Notes: generated from the sequence alone by a model not told the origin. Shown: positions 25,501-38,307, numbered from the stretch's first letter. The stretch: DNA of 64,000 nt from Sarcocystis neurona (GCA_000727475.1 KL647294.1:3431452-3495451); one strand, 5' to 3'. Made by a program: numbers and translations.

Positions 25501-26274
25501 ACGGAAGAGACCAGAAACCCCACTGGCTACCACCCGCAGATTCCCTGCAGCAGCAGCACGAGTCATGCTTTAAACATAGGCGGAAGATTGGAAGCAGACA
25601 ACGCGGAAGAAAACAAAGTAAAGGGCGGCAGCAGCAATTGCAGCGAAAAAGACCTTCAAGCAGAGAAAGGGAAAGCTTTAGGTCAGGGCATTGGCAACTG
25701 CAGAACAGAGGACAACGTCAACAGAAGCCACTGCAGCGCAAAAGAGCATGCTGTGTGCAGTGTCAGCACCCACAGCAAAGACGGATACACACACGGCAGC
25801 AGCAAAGAAGGGACTGCGTGCAGTACCGGCATCGACAGACATGAAGAGACGCGCACCAGGAGAGTCTCAGTGCCTGGGCTTGCACTGAAGCACGTTTCCC
25901 CCTCTATCTCATGTGCTACGGCAGATGCTTCGAAAATTGCATGCGGCAACGGCAGCTTATGCAGTGGACCAAACAGCGCGCGCACGCAGTGGCTTTTAAA
26001 TCGAGTTGCTCGAATATCGAGATTGCAAGGGCTTCAAAATATTCAGGAGAAACTAAAGGATCTCCCACCTGCCCTTCTTGCTGCCTCTGACTCAGCTCGA
26101 CGCTCATCTCAGAAACGAGAGACGGACAAAGCGGCTGATAGTAACAACAGCAGCAGCATCAAAAGCAACGGCAACAGCAGAAGGCGCAGCAATAACGACC
26201 CGGACAACACCAACAGCAACACCAGCTGCAACATTAGCAGCACCCTAGAATCAGCTAGTGGAATCCAGCAGTGA
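16574..26274 (+). CDS. large coiled-coil protein with a long disordered C-terminal half
   Basis: Exons are 16574-16830, 17553-17647, 18429-18509, 19231-19413, 20796-20933, 21618-21683, 22953-23384 and 23875-26274 (stop included); a further small exon from 20076 is possible. Phases agree at every join. Exon 1 is Pro/Ala-rich (PAFYPSWPPSFYAAAVAA). Exons 2-6 are a Lys/Glu-rich coiled coil, for example QERIQDLRKALERAESEIKD, QLQEEKKKHEDEREELKKQL and AKVEELEKSIEFSKDQLL. Exon 7 closes the coil (LEIETLREDMKYLQILNLSL) and then turns into Ala/Gly and Ser/Asn runs coded by CAG-type triplets. The 799-residue last exon begins at an acceptor after a poly-T tract with no ATG. It is low-complexity, with poly-Gln, Ser/Asn-rich tracts and repeated Ser/Arg-type modules. 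Overall this suggests a structural or cytoskeletal protein, but no family is recognised and the first exon is open (see the 14046-15539 entry). Confidence 0.75.
18059..18078. repeat. (TA)n microsatellite
   Basis: Twenty bases of TA repeat in an intron of the coiled-coil gene. Other runs in the same gene lie at 19030-19053 and 20637-20657. Confidence 0.93.
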
Positions 26275-27600
26275 AGCTGACATGCTACGAAAGACAGGAA
26301 GACAAAAGGAGGATGACAACGGGACACAAGAACGACATGCGTGCGTGGGAGAAGATGCGTCGGTAGTATATACATATACTCAGATGTATATAAATGAATG
26401 TACATAAATATATATGTATATATAGGTATTTGAGCTTCTTCTGTGCAAGAGTATGCAAGCAGCGTTGAAGACCGGCGTCTGGCTAGCTTCTTGTGCATAA
26501 CTCGTGTCCCTCCTCCTCACTTGTGCAAAACTCGGACTGACACTTTGTTCTACGGATTCCTGCCCGTACCCCCTTGATCAACTTTTAGCTTGTAGAGGAC
26601 ACTCGTCCGCGACACGACTTTTTTTTGTTCTGACTTGAAATCCCTCAAACATTCTATCTGTAAAAAGGTCGCGCGCCTTGATGCGAGCAGACGATACACG
26701 CGCAGACCTGGGGTTGCTCTGTCTTGATTGTTCACGGCCGGACAGATATACACGGTACGCCACCCGCTGATGGGTTGCGGGGCGTGTTAGACCTAAGTTG
26801 ATGATACCTTTGCAAGCGAGGGCGAAACTACGTTAATGCACAGCTGTAGCTATAAACAGCTATATGTGTGTACATGTGTATGAGAGCGGAAACGAAAATA
26901 GAAGTAATTGTTCATCTATAAAAATAAGTGGACATGAGTGTAGAGGGATTTGCACGTGTGTCCTTGTCACACAGATGTTTCATGAGTAGCTGCACTGGTG
27001 TATACATGTGTAACTCCTATCTAGCCTCTTCGTGCAGCCCTGAACAAATGAGGCCTCTACTACATCTTCGAAGACCGACACTGGTGTACAGATATATATA
27101 TATACACATGTTTAACGCCTGCACACGCATATAAAACTTGTATGTTACAACCTTTGCGCCGGTGCTCGTACGCCTACAGCCCGCTGGTGCTCGTGTGCCT
27201 ACACCCCGCAAGCTTCGTGGTATGCTAGTACCTCTGGCTACTCAGATGCATGTGTATACATTGATATTAAGACGAAACTGTATGTGTGCGCACCCGTGTG
27301 AAATAACGGGATACAGAGTAACTTTTGGCTGTCGCACAGAGGGGAAACGTAGAGGTTGCAGTACAGTTACAGATGCCAAATATGCCGCATAAAAAGTACA
27401 CACGCGTGTCTGCATGTTTAGGTACGTCTTCTACATGAGCGGTATACGCACAAATGCCATTAGTGAGACTCGGTCGTATTGCTCGAATGTGGAAGTGCAC
27501 GAAAGAGGCTCGTTCTAGTCCACAGAGGAGTATCAGGCCTAGCATAGTTGTGAAGACACAAAGGCCGCCAGAAGTGTGTTGCCTACGTATGGACGGAAGT
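26275..27600. other. spacer downstream of the coiled-coil gene
   Basis: Only short frames are present, most of them formed by TA and GTGTAC repeats. No exon with a protein-like product and good splice borders was found on either strand. Confidence 0.45.
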
Positions 27601-27621
27601 ACAGCAAGAATATGAATACAA

Positions 27622-29069
27622 ATGCACGGCACAGTAACCTGCCGGTACAAGTACGTCGTGATGCTTTTGAAGATCTCGTCAATTAAGCCACAACTGTTTG
27701 CTACTTGCAACTTCATCATGGAAAAATTATCAGGGTTCAACTTTCTAGGACACGAGTATCACATCTATGTAAGTGTGGGTTGTTGTTGTCAGTTGCTCTT
27801 CAGTTGTGGCACGTGCGTGTACCGAGGGAGCGTGAACATTCTACACCTGTTTCTCTAGTGGTGTCGCTGCGTGCTTGTAGCCAGGTGTAGGGATTGTTTC
27901 GTCTGAATTTCAGCGTAATATGGGGCTAATGTCAGTTTTCCGACGACAGATGTTCTGCATACGTAAGTCTTCGATCTTTCTTTGGTAAGGCGGCCGGGAA
28001 GAAGCATTCGCCCACACTGTTCAGCAGTTAAATTGTAGTAATCTCTGCCTGTCCCACGCCGGCAGGGACCGCACTCATGTGATGGTTTGGGGGACGGCTG
28101 GGCAACAGACGAGCTACACAATGATCGTCACACATAGATTAGATCTCGCCGGTGTTGAAACTCTTCACGTGAAAACCTCACCTACATAGAGCACGCGGGT
28201 AACAGGATTCAAGCCCGTGCTGGACACGTTGACATTGTTTAATCCTGCGCTGCCGTAATGTCCAGCATCGCCTGCCTGAGCGTGGCAGAAAAATTGGGTG
28301 GGGGCCTCCCTTGACACCTGGTTCTCATTATTTCCTTCCACACTCGGCGGCCAACAAGGAACGAAAAAGATTTCCGGAATGGTTGCATTGATCCACCGTG
28401 CTTTGGATTATCTGTCTAGACCTGGAAGATCGTTCGATGCCCTTCCTACGTTCTACTTCTCTGGTAATATAGCACTGGCAGATAAAACTGCCGCGGCGGA
28501 GGGGCGCTGGTGTTTCTGGTAGTCATCCTGTCCAACTTTATACGAGTGACAAGCATGAGGTGAGGTAGCTATTCTGCTTACAAGCCTGTGAGGCGGGAAG
28601 CCACCTGTAAGGCAGTTGGCAGGGGATAATGTGTGCTTGAAACTGATATGCACGACGCACTGCAGACATTGCAGCTGCGGTATTGTACAACAACTGCACT
28701 GTTAAAGGAATACACACGATGCGCCTCAAATGCTTTACAAGAAATGCTTTCTTGTAATAATACGTAAAGCAGAGTGCCTCTGACGTGAAACCGGAGAACG
28801 TATTTTTTCGTTTTAGCACGCAGGGACGGAAAACAAGGCCGGAAAGCTTGCGAAGGAGGAATCAGTGCCTTGAATCGGACCAGCTTCGTCCGGTAGATCC
28901 CTCACAAGAATCTGCCAAAACATGTCCTCCTTTTTTTCGACCCTTTGATCTTCATCGAAAGATTGTGTCAGCGTTGCTCGACCTGACCTGCAAAGAAGAA
29001 CAAGATTTTCTAAGTACGTGTGTAGATGCCCTAGTGTTCGCTCAACGTATCACAAACCTGAGAAAGTAG
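27622..29069 (+). CDS. fragments of an unknown multi-exon gene, last exon 28817-29069
   Basis: The clearest part is the last exon, 28817-29069. A poly-T acceptor is followed by 253 nt open to a TAG, phase 2 on entry. It encodes a basic then acidic helical tail with PPFFRPFDLHRKIVSALLD and QDFLSTCVDALVFAQRITN. Upstream, 27622-27768 ends in a strong donor (TAT|GTAAGT) and reads YKYVVMLLKISSIKPQLFA and then FIMEKLSGFNFLGHEYHIY. Another piece ends at 28463 (ISGMVALIHRALDYLSRPG). The three are placed in one gene by order and strand only; joining exons were not found, and the 27.6-kb piece is also open on the minus strand. No family is recognised. Confidence 0.4.
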
Positions 29070-29606
29070 TGGACATGCGTGTGCAGGACATTTATCAGTA
29101 GAACTTGTCACGCACCTGTCAAACCACGAACAATAAGCACACGTTGCACTTCGCTCAGAATGTCGTAGTCACTCTTGCAGCCGATTATGCTGAACCCTTG
29201 TAATGGCAACACCAAGCCGAGAACCGCAGACCGTTGCTATTGACGTGTACCCGGTGTACATACGGTAGCAAACATGCAGGAAGCCACGCGAATTAGCCGG
29301 TGCTTGTGAAGAAAAGGGAATCAACAGTGGGGAGCGTTCCTCACGGAAAACGGTAATGCACTCGACCAACTGCTGCAGAAAATTGATTCACTCGAGAGAG
29401 ACAGCTGTTTTGGGTTTCACCGAAGGAAGGTACAGTTTCTGGGGGAAAGGGCGCCGAATGTGCCCTAAAAAAACGTGTGTGTCGTTCGCGCTAAAAAGCA
29501 AAAAAAAGGTAATCTCTCGTGCAACAGCCCCGTGTCCCTAGAAACAGAAGCACAACGGTCCATTGTCTGTCTTTCGTAGCAACAACGAAATTGTTAGTCG
29601 TTGAAA

Positions 29607-32600
29607 ATGTTACTATTTATATGGATTTTCATCAGTGTGCCTGTTTACCACACCTCTTCCGCACTAAATACTTTTCCGGTTCGTCATCCGTCACAAAGTG
29701 CTCGACTACATTCCGCTTTGTCAACGCCTGCTACACCGGTTTCTGAGAAAGTTTCGGTTTCCGGAGCTGTCCACACCTTCACCCAGATAGAGTCTTTGGA
29801 AAAAGCTCTTTTCGACAAGCCGCAGTTCCGGGTGAACTTGAAAAGTCGCTACCAGAATACCGGTTTCAAAGAGTTTATTGACCGTCTGCTTGAACATCAT
29901 GGAGCGTTAAAACACGGACAACAGACTGAAGCACAGAAGGCTCATCAAGAGCTGATGAACTTCCACAATAGCCAGTACTTCGGAGAAATTCAAGTTGGAA
30001 CCCCAGCTGTCACTTTTGTCGTGGTCAGTGTTTCAGCTGGCTCAGTGTACTGCAAGAATATACGTCCACCTAGACTACCGTCACAGTATCTAGCAAACAC
30101 CTAGGTGTTCGAGACAGGTGAACGTCGCTACCCAGCCATGAGGGAGGAGCACAACGTATCCACCCACATTTCCACTCGAAATATGTATTCGCGCACAGAC
30201 ACACGCATGCGTACCTCGTACATTTTATGTATATATATATATATATATATATGCTTTCCTAGAGTGTGAGGGACTGTGTACAAAGTCTCGATTCACACAC
30301 GGTGACTATCACCAGGTATTTGACACTGGCTCTTCAAACTTGTGGATACCAGGCGCCCAATGCAACCAGTAAGAAAATTTTAGCAGAGGTTGGAGAATGG
30401 TCAGGAGTTCACCGTCTCCGTTTATCAGCGGCGGCTGCCTCCCGCACAAGCGGTTTGATCCAAAGCTTTCTACTACGTACTTCCCCATCAATACAAGCAC
30501 TGGGGAACCTGCCGTCGCCTTTATCCAGGTAAGCAACTTGAGAGCTACGTGGAAGTCCAAGAATGTCTATAAACGTGAGCTGGTTACCCTAGACATTTAT
30601 CAACAGATAGTAGAGCAATATGTATAAAACTGCACTGGTTATCTTGGTCAACAGATAGTAAAGTAATTTTATTTCTTCAGTACGGCACAGGAGCTTGCGT
30701 CCTCCGCATGGCAAGAGAACGTGTGTCCATTGGAGGCGTGTAAGAACAAAAAGAGACGTCTTAACTGCAGTGCGTTTGAACGCCGAGGGAAACAGCCATG
30801 TGTAGACCGCTAAGCTTCGACGGAGGTTCTAATTTCTGACTCCTGCGCGATATCATATTTTCTGCAGGTCGGTTCAAAATCAAACAATAGGAATAGCTTT
30901 GGAAGGTGGGGACCCGACTTTTTTTTCACCAGCTACTGTGGCTCCATGCGCGCCCTTAGCCATGTACAGTTGAACGACATAAACTCGAGTTCTACACATA
31001 AGCGCACTGCTTAGAATTACCCGTCCCTCCTTCCTTTCATGGAAACACATAAGTGGGCATGTGTGCACATGTGTAGCGATGTACCGATAGAAGGCTCACA
31101 TCTCGCACAATTTAACTTTCTACTGAATCTCTTCCAGAATCCACGCATCCGTTTGGCGACTTGCCATTTGACGGCCTTGTCGGATTGGGCTTTCCCGACG
31201 TGACAGGAGAAGAGGGGTTACCGCGAGACGCTCTCCCGCTCGTTGACACAATGATGAAGGAGGTATACTTGCGTGCCATTTTGCAAACAGGAACACCTAC
31301 GCTCGACAACAGCCGTATTTACGCACATATGTACTTGATCACAGGGCGTCCTGAAACGCAACGTATTCTGTGTGTACATGAGCCAGGATCTCGACAAGTA
31401 GGTACCCATCATCCAAATACGAAACCAACTGCCGCGCACACAAGGACGTGATGACACACGTGAACGTACAGTGAACAACTTACTTGCTTCAAAACGTGTA
31501 TATGGGGCACTGGGACTATAATTCTTTGAAATGCGATTCGTTTCTGGGTGTGATTTACACATACAGGGGCTCCTCGGCAGTCAGCTCAGGGCAACCAGTA
31601 ACAAGTTTAAGTCATGTCTAGAAATATATTAATGCTGCAACTACCGTCAGAAGTAATTGTAGTACGCACGTTACTGCCGCTACTTCAGTACTCATCATTA
31701 TCCGTACTAATCGCATGAATGTTACTTCTAATTCAACCCCTGCATTACCCCCTGCAACCAACCCGTATCGTAGTGTTGCTGCTGCTAGTTCAACTAGTGC
31801 TACTGTTACTATGTCTGCAACCTCTGATACGAGCTGTGAGCGACAAAGCGCCCTCCAGTTGCTGGCTGCGCGCTTATCCGTTCCGTGCACCGTATGTCGT
31901 CATGCGTTGTCCTCCTGGTATTGACCTACTTTCTCCCCTAGCATTGTCTCCTTGTACAAACCTACCACAAATCTACTTCCTTTCCTACCTACTATTTTTA
32001 TCTTTGCATATTCATTTCTTCGCAAGCTTGACTACTACAGCGACAACCTAGAGTGCCCATATGCTTTCATCGTTACCACATTAAAAAGCTCAACTCAAAC
32101 ACGTATGCACGCGTCTGCATACGTGAAAGATTTCTACGTACACAACAGCAACGCTTGCTGACGTTGTTGTAGCTGGCGCCGCTGTTGTTCGTGTTGTTGT
32201 TCCTGTTGCCGGTGTTGTGACAACTGCTCTTCCCGCCGTCGCGGCTGTTGCAAAGGCCACGACGCCCCGGCAGTTGCAGCACTGTTTACATTGTCAGTCG
32301 CTGATGGAACGCTGTTGGTATTGCTACGCAGGCCGGGGGAGATCACGGTACGACATCCGCTCGACATCACCTGCATGTCTCCTACGCACACGAGAAGCGC
32401 AGTTTGGAGCGGTGGATCCGGTGTACACCTTCGAAGGTCACAGACCCAAGTGGTTCCCCGTCATATCTCTTGGTGCGTCTGTGGATACATTGTCTTCTCC
32501 GTACTGCACCACTCCATCTTCCTGTTTTGCTGACTTTCAGACTACTGGTAGGGGGTTTACACGGGGGGAAGAAGCAGTACCACAATTGAAGCGGTCTGGG

Positions 32601-34385
32601 ATTACAGGGAGCTCGGATTTCACGGAATTCGTTTAAATGACAAATCACTTGGAGTGTGTGAAACCTCTTCGTGCAAAGCAGCAGTCGACACAGGCTCCAG
32701 TCTTGTAAGGAATTTGGATGTTCTTGTAGTGAAACGTAGGCTGGTTGCGCGTAATTCTGGTGTGTCTCTGTTGGCATGATGCACGCGGCCACGCACGCAC
32801 GCGCGCGGCCTGCCTTCGTAAACACAGATTACTGGGCCATCAAAATCACTTAACAAACTTCTCCGACTGCTCAACGTCGCTGAAGACTGCTCCAACAAGA
32901 AGAAACTTCCCACTGTAAGGGCCTCCTGGGTCTCTAGCTCTTCCGCTCTGCTTCTAACAGCTGGTAGCACAAACAGGACAAGTGATACGAATGTATTATC
33001 AATGCAAGCATGTAGGCACGTAGGAAAAACCCTGTTCACCTATGTTCACGTACGTAGGCGTTCACTGAATTATAGGATATGAAGTAAAAGTGGAGATTAC
33101 ACACATACGGATATTTATACACGTTCTCACACACTACCATCCCTACAAGCACACACATACACACACATACGTCCATGCTCGACACACGAGTATGCTGAGA
33201 CACGCACACGTATGTTTCACTTGTATGCATCTAGCGCAGAAGCAATTATACGCATTACATGTGCTTGCCACTATTGCGCCCGCCGCGTTCGTGTACATAT
33301 TAAAATACATATTGTGGCTCGCTGAAAATGCATGACCTAACTAGTGGGTAATGGCACGATGCAGCCTGTGAAACCTACATCCTTCGTGCGTATCCATTCT
33401 GCCCCTCTACGGTCTTACGTATAGTATCGCTGCTGCGTCAGTGCAGCTGTCTCATCACCTCTTGAGCTGCTTGGCTCCGTTGCAAAATTTACTTTTATCC
33501 TCTAGCGTAGTTGGAATTTGCTCTTTCGTGCCTCACATGGCGCTGTGCTTTAGCAGTGGGCGCTTTGCACACGCTACTTTTGCACTTGGAGAAACACGGA
33601 AAGCACGCATGCAGCCGGTCTGCTGTACACAATAGCACTAGGTGCATGCATGTCCACCGCTAGCGCGCGGCGCCTTCAATTGCCCGTTTTGCCTTCTATT
33701 TTCTAACTACCGTAACAGTTATGCTGCGAAACAGCGTTGTAACCTCCGCTACATCATTGTATTGATTTGCACTTCGTCTATTTGAGTTCCAGTATCTCTA
33801 CTGAACTGCAGTGTTTCCCCACAAAGTTACACGTGTCCACGTCTTCTGCGGATTTCTCTTTTTGCCTACATAACCTGCATACATAGACAGTTCTTCTGTC
33901 TGGGCATTTGCATGCGTCGGCTCTCGTGCGTCTGCTCTCTCAGGTCACATTCATTCTGGAAGATATTTATGGTCGCATGATCAAATTCCCGCTCCAACCA
34001 ACGGACTACCTTGTCGAAGAAGTAGACGCGGTACACTGCCATTCTTGGCATAGTCTTGGACGTCACCCACTTTCAGAGCATAGCTGATACTAACGTGGAA
34101 ATATACGAGTCCACTTGCGAAGAGAATAATAATAACACTCCTGACGTCAAAACGGTCCCTTGACCTGCAGAAAGGCAACTCAGTGACCTGCGTTGCAGGT
34201 TTCATGCCTATGGTAAGGAAGAGTACACCGTCATGACGAAGAATTGCTACTACTCAGGAGTCTTCACGCAGGACGTCCCTCCTCCTCGCGGCCCGCTGTT
34301 TGTCTTGGGAAACTCCTTCATCAGGAAATTTTACACGATCTTCGATCGTGATCACATGGTAAAGCTATGTAAACGGAGACGATAG
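29607..34385 (+). CDS. secreted pepsin-like aspartyl protease, plasmepsin IX/X / TgASP3 / eimepsin type
   Basis: Exons: 29607-30023, 30316-30368, 30429-30528, 30681-30739, 30868-30905, 31138-31262, 31345-31397, 32332-32347, 32403-32472, 32541-32547, 32608-32704, 32828-32914, 33944-34021, 34171-34212, 34272-34385. Phases match at every join. The product has about 452 residues. A hydrophobic signal peptide (MLLFIWIFISVPVY) is followed by a propeptide and a pepsin fold. Seen in order are SQYFGEIQVGTPAVTFVV; catalytic motif 1 (VFDTGSSNLWIP); flap Tyr in IQYGTGACVLRM; PFDGLVGLGFPD; PGEITFGAVDP; WFPVISLDYWELGFHG; catalytic motif 2 (AAVDTGSSLITGPS); and PPPRGPLFVLGNSFIRK. Both catalytic Asp residues are present. 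Family members mature secretory-organelle proteins in Apicomplexa; that role is inferred here. The last exon may instead be cut at 34358 (ATG|GTAAAG) and join 34766-34822; reading through gives MVKLCKRRR and a stop. Confidence 0.93.
30230..30252. repeat. (TA)n microsatellite in protease intron 1
   Basis: About 23 bases of alternating T and A in the intron before the first catalytic exon. Confidence 0.93.
32332..32347 (+). other. 16-nt microexon of the aspartyl protease
   Basis: GCCGGGGGAGATCACG lies between an acceptor (ACGCAG) and a donor (GTACGA). It completes the split Lys codon and adds P-G-E-I-T, restoring the family motif SQDLDKPGEITFGAVDP between exons 7 and 9. Without it the phases of exons 7 (2) and 9 (0) do not fit. 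Confidence 0.85.
32541..32547 (+). other. 7-nt microexon of the aspartyl protease
   Basis: ACTACTG lies between TTTCAG and GTAGGG. It takes one base from exon 9 and gives one to exon 11, coding the Asp-Tyr-Trp of the family motif VISLDYWELGFHG. Joining exon 9 directly to exon 11 would break the frame and delete this conserved strand. Confidence 0.85.
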
Positions 34386-36480
34386 GAAAAATTACGCTTC
34401 CTATTTGAACTACTTTCATAATAGTGTTTATTTCGACAGTCTTTCCACCCTATTTACCTCTTCCAGCTCTGCTGCCCCAGTAGCACGTTTTTTGTCAAAA
34501 AAGCTGTCCGGCATTCTACTGTATCTTGGCTGTCTTACAGTTCTCTCCATTCGCATAATAACATCGTCTTGTGGTCACAGTAGAGTATACTGCGGGTGCG
34601 GGAACCTTTCCTGTATTTCCCGTCTCAATTACGAATAGCTGCATCTTATACGCACCAGCACGTCCTCGAATAGCGAGGACTTTTACTGCCAGGGGAGGCT
34701 CCGCAAATTCGTTACAGGCAGGATCATATTTTTGCATCGAAGCAAAGTGTGTTCTAGAACTGCAGCTGGTGCGTCCTCAGCGAGGACACTTATGTAGTCC
34801 AGAAGCCTTACCGCTCAAATGAGAGTTATCTAACGTAGAAGCATCTTTTGTCCCTTTCGACAAGCATTCCCTTATGGAAAAAGTTTTTGTTTTTCTCGAA
34901 CTACACAGAAGCCCTTTTACGCGTAAGACCAGTTTGCTGTCAAAATGAACAACAAAATCGTATATTCTATGGGATGCTCTCACCCCCTCGCACTTACTAT
35001 GACTTCATATACGAATTGTACATTGACGTGGATAGATTGGTAGACTTTGTGAACAGCTTTAATGACGTCGCGCAGACGGATACATTGATGAGATTCCTGA
35101 AGTAACTGCTAGCTTCCTGTAGAGACCTACCGCTCTCATGGAGAATATCGTGGAGTCTTCTAAATTCACTATACTGAAATTGTTCTTAGTTCATTCGTCT
35201 TCTATTCTTCACGACTGTGTTTCACTCGTGGCAATTTTTCACGAAGAGTACACACAGTATTAGCAGAACTCCTACTTTATCACAAAAACAGTCGTCCGAC
35301 TTTTGATGTACCACTTCTACATAGATAAAAACTGCACGCACCTAGTGAGACCGAATGCTCACATGGTAGATGCATAATGCTGGAAAGCCAGTGAGAAACA
35401 CAGCACCCTTAATGGAACTGCACTGCGTATGCCAGGCTTTATCATGACACACACAGTAATAATAACTCGTCCTTATATGTCACGCCTCACCAACACTTTT
35501 TCTGCTTATGTATATTCGTATATCCACACAAGCATGTGTATATATCTCCGTACATATACATATATATATATATTTGGGTACGTACTGGTGTACGTTTGCA
35601 CATACGTCTATGCATAGAGAACGAAAGAGACAAGATTAAAAGATAGGTGCGTACGATTCCCTACTCCACATTACGGAGATGTGAGTTTCTCTTACTCGCC
35701 TTACCTCACTAAAATTTGATGACAGCTGCTACATGTAGGATCACCGTATACATACACGTGTGACTTCTGGAAACTGCTCCTTCTTTTCTTTAGTGATGGC
35801 GACCCCATGTGACTTACTAAGGTTTCTTGTTGATAAAAACCTTTCTGTGGCGTGACTTTTGTTCTTCACAACCTGCTTTCATGACAGCTTCAACGTGTTA
35901 CGATATATTTCTTCAGTGCACAATCGACGTTGTTGAAAGCACTGTTTCTAAAGGCTCGTTTTCAAGCGCCGCAATCGTTGTTCTTTGCTTTTTCTCAGGT
36001 CTCCATCTCCGTGGCTTCCTCTTTTTCTTTAAGCAGTCTGAAAACAGTATTATGACGTACTCACGTCACTTGTGCTTTCTGTTGAAAGGACGTTTGTCTG
36101 TCGCGTGCAAAGTGCTGCACTTTAGAACTTGAGTCACCGGAACACTTGCTCTGTCTCGGAAGGCATTCTTCTTCATATCAAAAAATATCATGGCTTCAAG
36201 CTCTAAAAAACGTGTGCCCTGTACCCGTGCAGATGATAGGATTTATGAGGTAAAGACAAATCATCACGAAGACGCAGTCTCTCTCGCAAGCGCCTGACTA
36301 GATGTCGACGATCCTTTTTTTCATCAACATTGCCCAGAGCCAATCATCAAGGTACGCGCGCGTATGCATTTTAATATATTCAATTACAAACACACGACAT
36401 ATATATATATATATATACTCACGCACATGCGAAAAGGTATGTATGTGCCCGTCTGTACAGGTACAAATAAACACGTATAC
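34386..36480. other. spacer downstream of the protease
   Basis: The stretch contains two short perfect hairpins sharing the stem GTCCTC/GAGGAC (34664-34682 and 34773-34787), several short frames and a (TA)n run near 35558. A short ATG frame at 36190-36249 (MASSSKKRVPCTRADDRIYE) ends at a GTAAAG donor, but no following exon could be joined with confidence. Confidence 0.4.
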
Positions 36481-36486
36481 ACATAC

Positions 36487-36984
36487 CTGCACATGACCAG
36501 AAATATTTGCTGCTTGTAGAGTGGAGATGTCGTAGACGTATTCAAATTCGTGTAGTAACATGGATTTGTATGGAAGGGAGTCATACGCGTAGCTCAGACG
36601 GGGAGCTGTAGGCACGCGCAGGCTTCTACACACTGATAAAAAAGGAAAAACAAAAGCACTAAAACCGGACGCAAAGACGACCGGTGCTGCACGCCACACA
36701 GGAATAAAAGACAAGTTTATTTTTAAGAATTCAACACAAATCGCGCACTATTGCTGTTGTGCACCTCTGCAGCTACACGTACCCGTGAAGGCATATTTTA
36801 TACACAGCGCATATATATGTACACGTGGACGTACGGATACACACATGTGTACTGCATGCGACACATTTTCCTGCAGGAACTGGTCCAGTTCTTGCAGAAG
36901 CCTCCAGCGGCGAAGGCGCAAAACATCTATCTGTTTGTGCGGTTCTTCTTCTTCTGGCTCCCTTTGTGCTTTCATAAGTGACAT
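36487..36984 (-). CDS. two exons of an unknown minus-strand gene
   Basis: The minus-strand segment 36984-36865 reads from an ATG through a charged helical stretch (REPEEEEPHKQIDVLRLRRW, then LLQELDQFLQEN). Segment 36632-36487 follows a poly-T acceptor and ends in CAG|GTATGT; it reads LRVPTAPRLSYAYDSLPYKS and then MLLHEFEYVYDISTLQAANI. Both look like ordinary folded protein and are not low-complexity. Phases agree only if a weak donor near 36849 is used. The last exon, to the left, was not found. A further exon upstream near 37070-37020 (RILKLRSKVTGVLALAACTQ) is possible. No family is recognised. Confidence 0.4.
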
Positions 36985-37009
36985 TTATCCTTTCTATCTG
37001 CAGCAAAAA

Positions 37010-38307
37010 CGGCCCGCGACCTCAACCACCTGCGTGCAGGCCGCTAGGGCTAACACTCCAGTAACTTTACTCCGCAATTTCAAGATTCTCGCTCTGCAAA
37101 TAGAGAAGAGACGGATTTAACACATGCAGTGGAGGACAATGTGTGTACGCGCGAGTCACACTGCTAGATACACGGCAGAATATCTGGACCATTACCTCAA
37201 CATATACGTACACGAATACGGATACATCTGTACAGAATTCGTGCACACTTGGACGAACGTACGTACACGTACAATGCAAACGTAGAAACCGCACGGGTCT
37301 GCACGGGGTTACCCCATTTAATGACCAAACAAGTTCCATCTCTCTGTTGTACCAGAAAACAAAAGATGCTATACATTAAATCTTATACGTGTGTACACGT
37401 GTGTGCGTACGTAGATGTATACCTGTCAGTAAATGCCTTGAATCTGCCTGCATATACGTATCTGCCTATTACACATTCGTACATACACATACACGTATAC
37501 GTATGTATATATATATATCTAGTGATTTATACATGTTGTGTGGTATCAAGTAAAAAGTGTCGCTGCAGTAATTCCCACTTCTGTACAGCTCTGCCTTCGT
37601 GTTTTCACCTGAGAAACACTTACGGTGCAAATACAAAAAAAATCACTCCCATCGCTACACACATGAGGATAGCGGGGAAACGCAACATTGAGACAGAGTG
37701 CACGCGCAGACGATCTCAAGAATAAACTAGGGGGTTTGAACTGTGGTCTGCTGATTATTCAAAGCTTCCTGGAGCCGCCCGCTGTGTGTGCCAGCCTTCA
37801 ATGCCACTGCGTAATACACTGAAGAAGACGAACTACCCACTGTCCTGCTCTACGGTGACGTACAAACTCTCTCGAACCTTGTAGCAGGCGCACATGGATG
37901 GTTTGTAGACCAACCACACATGTCAGGCATTCGCGTTTTCTACGTGCACACACTTGTATGTGTATGGATGCTTGTAAATACCTGCAGGTGTTTCTAGGTG
38001 AATGTATAAATGTGGAGCTGTACACCTGTAGCACCGGTAGGATATCTGTTCGTACGCCCGAGATCACGTACCAATATACTTGTGTAGGTATTCGCACAGG
38101 TCCGTCCACGTACGTACACATACATGAAGCTGTGCACGTGCAGTAACATACACATATATGTAGATACGTAAACGTATGAATATATACAGGGGTAAGTGCC
38201 TATGGATTCATCTGCAGGTCAAAACCTTCTACTTTTACTGCCTGGTAAAGGGAGATAGCTATGACGTTAGATAAGCTAAGCAACGTAAGGAAAAAGGAAA
38301 TACGGAT
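37010..38307. other. spacer rich in GTGTAC/TA repeats
   Basis: No supportable exon on either strand apart from the weak candidate at 37020-37070. A minus-strand frame at about 37850-37730 ending in NNQQTTVQTP and a stop is open, but it has no clear partner exon. Confidence 0.4.

Noticed and set aside
36751..36981. Plus-strand exon after TTTTCCTGCAG reading ELVQFLQKPPAAKAQ
   Set aside because: The antisense frame is longer, charged and more protein-like, and the plus product soon becomes a Phe-rich run to a stop.
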